Below, piece by piece: positions 1-6,283 of a stretch of DNA of 6,498 nucleotides; the first letter of the stretch is position 1; every line of letters begins with the position of its first letter. Made by a program: the position numbers and the translations under genes. Location: NCBI GenBank assembly GCA_955652025.1, contig CATPAO010000304.1, positions 1 to 6,498 of the forward strand, read 5' to 3'. The stretch comes from Casimicrobiaceae bacterium. Its GTDB lineage: Bacteria > Pseudomonadota > Gammaproteobacteria > Burkholderiales > Casimicrobiaceae. Below the pieces are notes generated by a model. That model searched no databases. It saw only the letters and a list, made by a program, of their open reading frames with translations, and was not told the origin of the DNA.

Positions 1-1
1 C

Positions 2-477
<476 letters not shown>

Positions 478-481
<4 letters not shown>

Positions 482-591
482 AGCGCACGAAACTCACTTT
501 GCAGGTTTCCGTCCCGCGCAATAAACTGTCGGCCGTCGCGGCGGGGTTTCCTGCGATTGCCGTGCACGCCACCAAAGAAGATATCAATTAA
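478..591 (+). CDS. Possible 37-residue ORF overlapping the ABC gene stop (ATGA)
   Basis: The ATG at 478-480 overlaps the TGA of the ABC gene in an ATGA arrangement, the geometry of translational coupling. It reads 37 codons to TAA at 589-591, beginning MKRTKLTLQV and ending ATKEDIN. The peptide is basic at the N-terminus with a short hydrophobic middle (SAVAAGFPAIAV). I recognise no family. Against it: no SD precedes the ATG, about 24 of 36 sense codons end in G or C (visibly less biased than the neighbouring genes), and an open run of this length can arise by chance. For it: the overlap, and the way it fills the gap up to the next gene's SD. It could be a small protein, a substrate peptide of the exporter, or spurious. 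Confidence 0.25.
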
Positions 592-597
592 AGTCAC

Positions 598-603
598 AGG
601 AGG
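598..603 (+). promoter_or_regulatory. Ribosome binding site of the GlcG-family gene
   Basis: A perfect AGGAGG lies 8 bases before the ATG at 612. It is the strongest SD in the window and fixes the start of the exported GlcG-family protein at 612. It therefore argues against an ATG at 557 (in the frame of the mature domain but with an Arg-rich, non-native N-terminus) and against the internal ATG at 716, which has no SD. Confidence 0.85.
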
Positions 604-611
604 ATCACGCC

Positions 612-1132
612 ATGTCGCTGAAATCCGTTTCGACGATTGCCCTGTTCGGCGCCGCGTTGCTTGTCGCCGGCGCAAGCTCCGCACAGCAGCCCGCACCGAC
701 AACGTCCCCGACAAGATGCCGTTCGACGTGCCTTATGGCGCGCCAATTTCGCTCGAACGCGCCCAGGCCGCGATCGCGGCCGCGATCGCCGAGGCCAAGA
801 AGAGGGATTGGCATTCGGACATCGCCGTTGTCGACTCCGGCGGCCACCTCGTCGCCTTCCAGCGAATGGACGGCGCGCAACTTGCCGGGATCGCGATCTC
901 CGAGCACAAGGCGCGCGCGGCGGCGATGTTCCGCCGCGACACCAAAGCCTTCGAGGGCGGAATTCAAGGTGGCCTGACCTATCAGCTCACGCTGGACGGC
1001 ATCATCGCGTCCCGCGCCGGCATTCCGCTGATAGAAGGCGGCAAGCTCATCGGCGCCATCGGCTGTTCCGGCGGTACCGGTGCCCAAGACGAGGTCGTGT
1101 GCAAGGCGGGCGCCGCGACGATCAACAAGTAA
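612..1132 (+). CDS. Exported GlcG/HbpS-family (DUF336) protein, apparent -1 frameshift after the signal peptide
   Basis: The family is small and often heme-binding (HbpS) or of unclear role (GlcG). Translation from the ATG at 612 gives a clean Sec signal peptide of about 24 residues (MSLKSVSTIALFGAALL, then a cleavage-like ASSA) and a short linker QQPAPTTS. The mature domain PDKMPFDVPYG onward runs in the next frame, from 707 to the stop at 1132. Adding one C to CCCC at 706-709 joins them as TTSPDKMPFD and gives a normal 173-residue protein. Domain hallmarks: an N-terminal helix rich in Ala (LERAQAAIAAAIAEAKK), AVVDSGGHLVAFQRMDGA, the IAISEHKARAAA helix, GIPLIEGGKLIGAIGCSGG and the C-terminal QDEVVCKAGA. 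Without correction the 612 frame runs into Arg/Pro-rich nonsense ending near 977. A cytosolic product from ATG 716 (138 residues) is possible but lacks an SD. The cause could be a sequencing error or a true mutation. Confidence 0.85.
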
Positions 1133-1237
1133 TTCGGTTCGTCGAGCGAAGATCCGGGCGCGCGGAATCGATGATCGCGTGCCCCGGGACCCGCGTATCT
1201 GCGGAGCAGGACCTCCCCGGTTCGCCGAAGCGCGAGC
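1133..1237. other. Convergent intergenic gap
   Basis: These 105 bases separate the 3' ends of the GlcG-family gene (plus) and the M1 peptidase gene (minus). I looked for an intrinsic terminator serving either gene and found only short GC stems (for example TTCG/CGAA around 1138-1150) without a T-run on either strand. Termination here may be Rho-dependent. No ORF or repeat was seen. Confidence 0.5.
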
Positions 1238-3880
1238 TCAGTGCTTCGCCAGAAATGCCGCGACGCCTTTCTGTTGCTCCGTCCTGAGCCGCGCGCAAAG
1301 CTCTATCGACTCGAGCGCCTGCGCCAGGTTTCTTTCGCCTCCCGGATACTTCGCCACCCGGTCGCGCCAGAACGCCTCGACGTCGGCGCGGTCTTTCTCG
1401 GTGCACAAGCGCTCGGCGTACATCGGCCAACCGCCGGGGGCGTCGCGCGACACGCGGCCGGCGAACGCGTCGAAGTTCGCGGCGATGAATTCGTGCGTCG
1501 CACGTCGCGGCGGATTCGCGTAGTGGGCGTCACGCATCGCGGTCGTCAACTCGCGGATGTCGAAACCCGTGTCGAGCAGTAGCGCCTGGCCGCGCCGAGA
1601 GAGCGCCGCGTCGGTGAACGAAAACAACGCGACCATCAGATTGCGACGATCGAGGCGGTCCGCCGTCGATCTCGCCTCGGTCAGCATCGCGTCGAAGAGC
1701 GCCGTATCGCCATTGCGCGCGGCGACGACCAGCACGGTGTCGACGAGCCCCGGATCGATCGCGCGGCGATTGCCGATCCATGCCATCGCGAGCCGACGCG
1801 CCTCGGCCGCCAGTTTCGCGTCGTCCGGCGCGGCGAAACCGATCAACGCGCGACGCAGCAACTGATCATCGTCGCTTTCGTTGCGTCGCGGCATGTAACC
1901 GAGCGCCCGTGCGCGGCCGCCGGCGACCTTGCGGACGAACGCGGAGAATTCCGCGCGCTCGGCATCGTCCACGAACGTGTCCCGGACGAACTGCGCCAGT
2001 TCGATCGCCGCGCGCACCACGTGCCGTTCCCGCGAGGCGAGGGCCGGACGCACCCATTCCAGCGCCTGCGCGCCCGTGACCGATCCCGCACGCACCAGCG
2101 CGCGCAAGTCGTAGAGGAAGCTCGCGTACTCCGGTGTCGAAAGGGCGCTCCGGTTCGCCGCAAGCCGTGCCAACAAGTCGTCACGATAATCGGCCACGTA
2201 ATAGCCGCGCCCGCCTGCGTTGGCGAACACGAACGCGGGGCAAGCGCCGTCGAGATCGAGCGTCGCGGATCGCTCGGTCAGCAGCGTGCACGATTGCCTC
2301 GTCGCGGCACCCTTGCCGTAGCGCGCGCAGACCGGAATTTGCCAGCGCTGATCGCCGCCATTCGCGCCGCGGAGCGACTGCAGCCGATGCTGCGACAACG
2401 CGAGCGTAGCGTGGCCCGTCGCGCACTGAAGGTTGACTTCGACCTGCGGCGCGCCGTTCTGATTGAGGAATGTCGAAAAGGCGGGACCCACCGGCCGGCC
2501 GCTTCCCGTCGAGAGCGCACCCAGAAAATCGTCGACGGTCGCGTTGCCGTCGCGGCGCGATTCCAGGTAGCGCTGCACGCCGCGGCGAAACGGCTCTTCG
2601 CCGATCCAGCCTTCGATCATGCCGATCACCGTCGCGCCCTTCTGGTAGGTGATCGAATCGAACGCGTTGAAGATGTCGCCGCGCGAGACGATCGGCTCTC
2701 GGATCCTGCGCGCCGACGACAGCGCGTCTTCGGCGATCGCCCGGGCCCGAGACTCGATGCGCCCGGCGCCATGCTCGTAATCGGGCCGCCATTGGTCGAC
2801 CATTTTTTCGGCGAACCAGGTCGCGAACGCCTCGTTCAGCCAGATGTCGTCCCACCAGGCGGTCGTCACCAGATTGCCGAACCACTGATGCGACATTTCG
2901 TGCGCGCCGACGCTCGCCGCGTCGCGGCGAAACTTGGGACTCGCCGCATCCGGCCTGGCAAGCAGGATGGGCGCGCCGTACGTGATGAGGCCGACATTCT
3001 CCATCGCGAACCCAACGGTCAGTGGGATCGCGATCTGGTCGAGCTTTTCGTACGGATACGGAATGCCAAACCAGCGCTCCATCCGGTCGAAGAGTTGCGG
3101 ATACGCGCGCGCGGCGAAGGCCGTGTCGCCGGTGCGCCCGCGCGGGACCACGATGCGTAACGGCGTCGGTTTGATGCCGAAGCGGCCGATGTCGACGACT
3201 TCCCACGGTCCGATCGCGAAGGCGACGAGATACGACGGCAGCGGCCGCGTCTCGGCAAAGCGCACCAGCTTCATGCCGTCCGCGGTGTCGGTCTCGGACG
3301 CGACCGGCGTGTTCGACAGCGCGGTCAGCGCGCGCGGCACCCGCAACGTCAATTGCCACGGCACTTTGAACCCCGGCTCGTCGAAGCAGGGATAGGCGCG
3401 CCGCGCCGACGTTGCCTCGAACTGTGTCATTGCGTACCAGGCGTCGCCGTCCTGCAGCGCGAAGATGCCGCGCGTCGAGTCGCGACTCTGTTCGGCCTCG
3501 AACGCGATGGTCAGCCGATGCTTGCCCGCCGGCAGCGCGGGCTCGAACGCGAATCCCACAAACTGTTCATGCCCGGACAGGACAGTGACGCGCGTCGCGG
3601 GGGCGCTGATCGATGCGCGCGGCACCGACAACGCGTCGGCGTTGAGCCACAGCACCGAATGCGGACGGTCGAGCTCGACGTCGATGGCGATCTCGCCGCG
3701 CACCTTGTCCTCGCCGGGCACGACGGTAACGGTGACTTCATAGCGCGTCGGCCGCGCGCCGTCGGGAATTCGCAGCGTTGGCGCAACGGGCTGGGTCACA
3801 CGCGGCACCTGCGCTTGCGCCGGGGCGGCGATGTCGGCTAGCAAGATCCACGCCGCGATGGCAACGACGACTTCTCGCAT
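1238..3880 (-). CDS. Exported M1-family zinc aminopeptidase
   Basis: An 880-residue metallopeptidase that removes N-terminal amino acids from peptides. A Sec signal peptide (residues 1-23, ending AQA before QVPR) puts it in the periplasm or outside. The N-terminal beta domain includes the family's RRAYPCFDEPGFK segment (160-172). The catalytic domain has HEMSH (327-331) with the third zinc ligand Glu350 after 18 residues (WLNEAF), giving HExxH-x18-E. Tyr412 in SITYQKGA matches the transition-state tyrosine. The exopeptidase motif, usually GAMEN, reads FAMEN (291-295) after a Gly. Residues from about 530 onward form an ERAP1-like helical C-terminal region, ending FLAKH. The start at 3880 is chosen for the signal peptide; the open frame continues upstream without a family-like sequence, overlapping the cytochrome gene in another frame. 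The SD is weak (GGA about 8 bases upstream). It may be co-transcribed with the two upstream minus-strand genes. Confidence 0.95.
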   Translation of the reverse strand: MREVVVAIAAWILLADIAAPAQAQVPRVTQPVAPTLRIPDGARPTRYEVTVTVVPGEDKVRGEIAIDVELDRPHSVLWLNADALSVPRASISAPATRVTVLSGHEQFVGFAFEPALPAGKHRLTIAFEAEQSRDSTRGIFALQDGDAWYAMTQFEATSARRAYPCFDEPGFKVPWQLTLRVPRALTALSNTPVASETDTADGMKLVRFAETRPLPSYLVAFAIGPWEVVDIGRFGIKPTPLRIVVPRGRTGDTAFAARAYPQLFDRMERWFGIPYPYEKLDQIAIPLTVGFAMENVGLITYGAPILLARPDAASPKFRRDAASVGAHEMSHQWFGNLVTTAWWDDIWLNEAFATWFAEKMVDQWRPDYEHGAGRIESRARAIAEDALSSARRIREPIVSRGDIFNAFDSITYQKGATVIGMIEGWIGEEPFRRGVQRYLESRRDGNATVDDFLGALSTGSGRPVGPAFSTFLNQNGAPQVEVNLQCATGHATLALSQHRLQSLRGANGGDQRWQIPVCARYGKGAATRQSCTLLTERSATLDLDGACPAFVFANAGGRGYYVADYRDDLLARLAANRSALSTPEYASFLYDLRALVRAGSVTGAQALEWVRPALASRERHVVRAAIELAQFVRDTFVDDAERAEFSAFVRKVAGGRARALGYMPRRNESDDDQLLRRALIGFAAPDDAKLAAEARRLAMAWIGNRRAIDPGLVDTVLVVAARNGDTALFDAMLTEARSTADRLDRRNLMVALFSFTDAALSRRGQALLLDTGFDIRELTTAMRDAHYANPPRRATHEFIAANFDAFAGRVSRDAPGGWPMYAERLCTEKDRADVEAFWRDRVAKYPGGERNLAQALESIELCARLRTEQQKGVAAFLAKH

Positions 3881-3957
3881 GGTTTCCAATGAGGTCCGCG
3901 ACAAAGGCCCGAATGCTAACCGTCGCGGCGGAACAGCGCGAAGACGACGATCGGACG

Positions 3958-4560
3958 CTACTCCGCAGGACAGGGTGCGCCTGCGTCCATCCAGGTCTTG
4001 AAGGCGGCTACCGTTTCGTCCCGCGACGCGGGCGGCACCGTGCGGGTGCCGCCGGGATTCCAGCCCCAGGCGACCAGCTTGTCGTCGCGGATATGCGTCC
4101 ACATGGCGGCGAGATCCTTGCCGCCGGTGGCGGCAGGGTTCTCGATCGTCTGGCAGAGCTCGCGCGGACGGAGTCCGATGAATACCATCTTCGTGTCGGG
4201 TCCAGGCAAATGCCAGTTCGGTGCGCCCGGCGGCGCGCGTTCCCCGTACGACGCGGGCCGGTTGCTCTCGCCGTGACACGTCGCGCATTCCATGGCGATG
4301 GCGCCGTGGCCGGTGGGTCCGCGCACGACGAATTGCGCATGCCGCTGGCCCTGATCGTATTGGAGCGGGGCGTCGCCCGGGATATGGCAATTCTGGCAGC
4401 GCGGATGCTGAAAGACCGAGCGGACGGTCTCGAATGCCACCAGCGCACGATCGGAAGCGTTGACCTGTGCGTACGCGCCACCGCAGGTCCAGCTCACCAG
4501 CGCGACGACGCACGCGCAACGCGCTACGCAGGGAGAAACTGGAGTAGTCCCGGCTATCAT
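3958..4560 (-). CDS. Exported diheme cytochrome c-like protein
   Basis: About 200 residues with two c-type heme attachment motifs, CQNCH (55-59) and CATCH (92-96), so it should carry two covalent hemes in the periplasm and act in electron transfer. A signal peptide precedes them (hydrophobic VVALVSW, cleavage-like AYA before QVNAS). Downstream are an LRPRELCQTIENP segment, GGKDLAAMWTH, VAWGWNPGG (about 163-171) and a C-terminal Cys. This WGW-PG layout resembles small heme proteins that databases sometimes label 'isoquinoline 1-oxidoreductase subunit'; I recall that label and have not checked it, and no molybdenum oxidoreductase gene is present here. The start at 4560 has a modest AAGG SD and gives the best signal peptide; in-frame ATGs at 4584, 4596, 4623 and 4626 are alternatives. 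The gene lies 77 bases before the M1 peptidase and 111 after the reductase. The electron partners are unknown. Confidence 0.85.
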   Translation of the reverse strand: MIAGTTPVSPCVARCACVVALVSWTCGGAYAQVNASDRALVAFETVRSVFQHPRCQNCHIPGDAPLQYDQGQRHAQFVVRGPTGHGAIAMECATCHGESNRPASYGERAPPGAPNWHLPGPDTKMVFIGLRPRELCQTIENPAATGGKDLAAMWTHIRDDKLVAWGWNPGGTRTVPPASRDETVAAFKTWMDAGAPCPAE

Positions 4561-4656
4561 GGCCTTGCTGTGCAGGGTCGTCATCCATTGCACCATGACG
4601 CGACGACAAAATCGGTAGGACATCATCCGATCTCGTTGTCGGACGTCGGCTCGTGC

Positions 4657-4677
4657 CCTGTTAGCCTCCTGTTAGCC
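4657..4677. repeat. Tandem 10-bp direct repeat at the reductase stop codon
   Basis: CCTGTTAGCC occurs at 4657-4666 and again at 4668-4677, a period of 11 bases. The second copy contains the TAA stop of the aldo/keto reductase gene (4672-4674 on the minus strand), so the unit holding the stop codon is duplicated just downstream of it. As the period is not a multiple of three, the second TAA is out of frame. It looks like a small slippage duplication with no evident function. Confidence 0.7.
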
Positions 4678-5712
4678 CGCCGGATTCGGAAAGCGCACTT
4701 GAATGGTGGCGATTTCCGCGAGTGTTTCGGTGTCGAGGTCGAATTGCGCCGCTTCGATGTTCTCGGCGAGCTGGGCCATCGTCGTCGCGCCGATAATCGC
4801 GGCGCCGAGATACCAGCGGCTCTTGACGTAACCCAATGCAAGCTGCGCGAGCGAAATGCCGCGCGCCTTCGCGAGCCGGGCATAGGCTTCGATGGCCTCG
4901 GACACGATGGGTTTCTTGAAGCGCGAGCTCAGACCGTCGAACAACGTGAATCGCGATTGCGGCGGTGTCGCGCCGCCGAGATATTTTCCGGTCAGCATGC
5001 CGCCGGCAAGCGGACTGTAAGCGAGCAGCGTCATCTGTTCGCGAAAAAGCGTTTCGGCGAGACCATAGTCGACGCTGCGCGAAACCAGGCTGTAACTGTT
5101 CTGGATCGTGGCGGGCGCGGGCGCGCCGAGTTCCTTGGCGACGCGACGGAACTCGCATACGCCCCACGCCGTCTCATTTGAGAGGCCGTAGTGCCGGATC
5201 TTGCCGGCCTTGATCATCGCCGCCATGCCGTCGACTTGCTCGTCGATCGGCGGACCTGTCTTCTCGCTGGCCGGCTCGAACTCGATCGCGCCGAACATCG
5301 GCACATTGCGCTGCGGCCAGTGGATTTGATAGAGGTCGATATGATCGATCCGCAAGCGCTTGAGGCTGGCATCGACCGCCTCCGCGATGACGTCGCGCGT
5401 GAGGTTGGTCCGACCGTCGCGAATCCAGTCACGGCGGCCGGGGCCCGCTATCTTGGTCGCGATGATCAAGTCTTGCCGTCGACCATGGCCGGCCAGCCAG
5501 CCGCCGAGAAACGCCTCGGTGCGACCTTGCGTTTTGCCGTTCGGCGGCACCGGATACATTTCCGCCGTGTCGATGAAGTTGATTCCCTGTGCAACGGCGT
5601 AGTCGAGTTGCGCATGCGCGTCGGTCTCGCTGTTTTGCTGGCCCCAGGTCATTGTGCCGAGGCACACTTCGGACACATTCAGCTGGGTACCGGGAAGCAT
5701 GCGGTATTTCAT
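4672..5712 (-). CDS. tas: Tas-like NADP(H)-dependent aldo/keto reductase
   Basis: A cytosolic aldo/keto reductase of 346 residues, the same length as E. coli Tas and similar along its whole length as I recall that protein (GTMTWGQQNSETDAHAQLDY, INFIDTAEMYPVPP, DLYQIHWPQR). These enzymes reduce aldehydes or ketones with NADPH on a TIM barrel. The catalytic tetrad is present: Asp48 and Tyr53 (FIDTAEMY), Lys87 (ATKIAG) and His131 (QIHWP). Cofactor-side motifs are GLSNETAWG (176-184), QNSYSLVSR (204-212), LAYSPLAGGMLTGKY (230-244) and the C-terminal IIGATTMAQLAENI (306-319). The start at 5712 fits the family N-terminus (MKYRMLPGT) and has GGAG about 9 bases upstream; the open frame extends to 5862 with no family-like sequence. 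The physiological substrate is unknown. It is the first of three minus-strand genes. Confidence 0.95.
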   Translation of the reverse strand: MKYRMLPGTQLNVSEVCLGTMTWGQQNSETDAHAQLDYAVAQGINFIDTAEMYPVPPNGKTQGRTEAFLGGWLAGHGRRQDLIIATKIAGPGRRDWIRDGRTNLTRDVIAEAVDASLKRLRIDHIDLYQIHWPQRNVPMFGAIEFEPASEKTGPPIDEQVDGMAAMIKAGKIRHYGLSNETAWGVCEFRRVAKELGAPAPATIQNSYSLVSRSVDYGLAETLFREQMTLLAYSPLAGGMLTGKYLGGATPPQSRFTLFDGLSSRFKKPIVSEAIEAYARLAKARGISLAQLALGYVKSRWYLGAAIIGATTMAQLAENIEAAQFDLDTETLAEIATIQVRFPNPAG

Positions 5713-5877
5713 CGGCGTCTCCGCGCAGGGGTTGGACATCGTGGACGATCCGGATCGCAACGCCTTCCCACTCACGGCACGGATTGGATAGGCAGAAGCG
5801 GCAAAGGTGTCATCGTCAGGCCGTCGCGACGACGCGCTACAGCTATTGATCGGGCGGCACACGCAAAGTTTCTCGAT

Positions 5878-5891
5878 GGGACCAGGGTCCC
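5878..5891. promoter_or_regulatory. 6-2-6 inverted repeat, possible operator
   Basis: GGGACC, AG, GGTCCC form a perfect 6-bp dyad with a 2-base spacer. It lies 166 bases upstream of the aldo/keto reductase start (minus strand). Perfect short dyads like this can be repressor sites, but they also occur by chance in GC-rich DNA. No regulator gene lies nearby to support it. Confidence 0.3.
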
Positions 5892-5926
5892 GCGAGTTCC
5901 ATCACTCGATCGAATTGTTGTCTTTT

Positions 5927-5945
5927 CGCCCGACTTTGGCGGGCG
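5927..5945. repeat. GC-rich inverted repeat
   Basis: CGCCCG and CGGGCG are perfect complements around the 7-base loop ACTTTGG. There is no T-run after the stem on either strand, so it is not an intrinsic terminator. It lies 25 bases upstream of the candidate plus-strand -35 box at 5971 and could be an upstream binding site; the function is unknown. Confidence 0.35.
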
Positions 5946-5970
5946 GGGAGTCCCAGCGCCGAAATCGTGC

Positions 5971-5999
5971 TTGCGCAGTTACCCGTTACCTACTATGTT
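5971..5999 (+). promoter_or_regulatory. Candidate sigma70-type promoter for a small RNA
   Basis: TTGCGC (5971-5976) and TATGTT (5994-5999) are separated by the ideal 17 bases. The -35 box matches TTGACA at 3 of 6 positions, and the -10 box matches TATAAT at 4 of 6. The stretch from about 5977 to 6009 is AT-richer than its surroundings. Transcription would begin near 6006 and run into the terminator at 6142-6171. The boxes alone are modest evidence; their position relative to the terminator strengthens the call. Confidence 0.45.
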
Positions 6000-6017
6000 T
6001 GGTACTTAAGGTGGGCT

Positions 6018-6031
6018 ACAGGTCAACCTGT
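6018..6031. promoter_or_regulatory. 6-2-6 palindrome just downstream of the candidate promoter
   Basis: ACAGGT, CA, ACCTGT form a perfect dyad. It starts 19 bases after the -10 box, that is about +13 to +26 from the predicted start. This is a position where repressors block transcription, and the GGT-N-ACC core resembles sites of some GntR-type regulators. It may equally be only the first hairpin of the RNA. Confidence 0.35.
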
Positions 6032-6141
6032 TGTGGATTTACGGTCCCGTCCGCCCGCTCGGATCTCGGGGGCGGGTTGATATGCTCCGCTCGGCGGGGG
6101 TCTGGGGTGAACGACCCGCATTATTTGAAAGCCATGTTTCG

Positions 6142-6171
6142 AAAGGCCCGGCATCAAACCGGGCCTTTTTT
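6142..6171 (+). terminator. Strong Rho-independent terminator
   Basis: AAAGGCCCGG (6142-6151) pairs perfectly with CCGGGCCTTT (6159-6168) around the loop CATCAAA, and six T's run 6166-6171. Both the stem and the T-run are textbook for the plus strand. On the minus strand the stem is followed by only a short T-run (TTT), so plus is the working direction. Confidence 0.88.
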
Positions 6172-6222
6172 CATGGTCGACGCACGATCGCAGGCGAGCG
6201 CGCAGGACGCCGCGAACGCAAT

Positions 6223-6249
6223 TTGACGAGGGGTGAGTGGCCGTATCAA
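6223..6249 (+). promoter_or_regulatory. Possible promoter of the small membrane protein gene
   Basis: TTGACG (6223-6228, 5 of 6 to consensus) is followed after 15 bases by TATCAA (6244-6249, 4 of 6). The spacing is two bases short of ideal, which lowers confidence. It lies after the terminator and about 35 bases before the ATG at 6284, so it could give the small gene its own start site near 6256. Confidence 0.35.
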
Positions 6250-6269
6250 TCCTAGCTGACAGGATGAGA

Positions 6270-6282
6270 CTGGGAGACCCAG
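6270..6282 (+). promoter_or_regulatory. SD of the 46-residue protein, held in a hairpin
   Basis: GGGAG (6272-6276) lies 7 bases before the ATG at 6284 and decides that start over the ATG at 6287. The SD sits inside a perfect hairpin CTGGG-AGA-CCCAG (6270-6282) directly before the start codon. A second stem, ATCCT (6249-6253) with AGGAT (6261-6265), lies just upstream. Folding of the first hairpin would hide the SD and limit translation. Confidence 0.6.
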
Positions 6283-6283
6283 C

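Larger units (their letters stand above)
6006..6171 (+). ncRNA. Candidate small RNA of about 165 nt, family not recognised
   Basis: A strong plus-strand intrinsic terminator at 6142-6171 has no plus-strand protein gene before it for about 5 kb, so something non-coding probably ends there. A promoter candidate at 5971-5999 would set the 5' end near 6006. The interval folds on paper into successive hairpins: ACAGGT/ACCTGT (6018-6031), CCCGCTC with GGGCGGG (6054-6060 with 6070-6076, one G-U pair), GGGTC/GACCC (6098-6102 with 6113-6117, extendable outward past a two-G bulge), TTTGAAA with TTTCGAAA (6125-6144, one bulged G), then the terminator stem. It does not look like SRP RNA, tmRNA or a tRNA, and I see no clear 6S RNA features. 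The 5' end is a guess. It could instead be a leader or attenuator of the small gene at 6284. Confidence 0.45.
5713..6283. other. 571-base intergenic region with regulatory and RNA signals
   Basis: No credible protein gene lies here; the open frames in it have no SD and Arg/Pro-rich, composition-driven translations, or run through the terminator. The left part (5713-5970) is the leader of the aldo/keto reductase gene and holds two inverted repeats (5878-5891 and 5927-5945), but no convincing minus-strand promoter. The right part (5971-6171) holds a plus-strand promoter candidate, several hairpins and a strong terminator. From 6172 on it is the leader of the small membrane protein gene. Confidence 0.7.

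Noticed and set aside
557..611. ATG at 557 as the start of the GlcG-family gene
   Set aside because: It is in the mature-domain frame, but it lacks an SD and gives an Arg-rich N-terminus that is the signal peptide read in the wrong frame.
700..712. Programmed -1 ribosomal frameshifting in the GlcG-family gene
   Set aside because: The site (G TCC CCG) is not a slippery X-XXY-YYZ heptamer, and no clear downstream pseudoknot was seen. A missing base is simpler.
1133..1237. Shared bidirectional terminator between the convergent genes
   Set aside because: Only short GC stems were seen, with no T-run on either strand.
2021..3160. Long plus-strand open frame (379 codons) antisense to the M1 peptidase
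   Set aside because: It is a composition-driven shadow of a GC-rich gene. The translation is Arg/Ala-rich with no motif and no SD, while the minus strand has complete M1 motifs.
3881..4609. N-terminal extension of the M1 peptidase frame up to 4609
   Set aside because: The extension is the cytochrome gene read in another frame. The signal peptide at 3880 marks the real start.
3778..5181. Plus-strand open frame of 467 codons antisense to the cytochrome and reductase genes
   Set aside because: It spans the antisense of two well-supported genes and the gap between them. No domain was recognised and the sequence is Arg-rich.
5191..6009. Plus-strand open frame of 272 codons opposite the reductase N-terminus
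   Set aside because: It is a shadow of the reductase frame, with no SD and no recognisable domain.
6082..6255. 57-residue plus-strand ORF starting at 6082
   Set aside because: It reads through the strong terminator at 6142-6171, has no good SD and has no recognisable features.
6268..6283. Resemblance of the leader (GGGAGACCC) to a cloning-vector polylinker segment
   Set aside because: The match is short, is explained by the hairpin symmetry, and the flanking sequence does not resemble vector.
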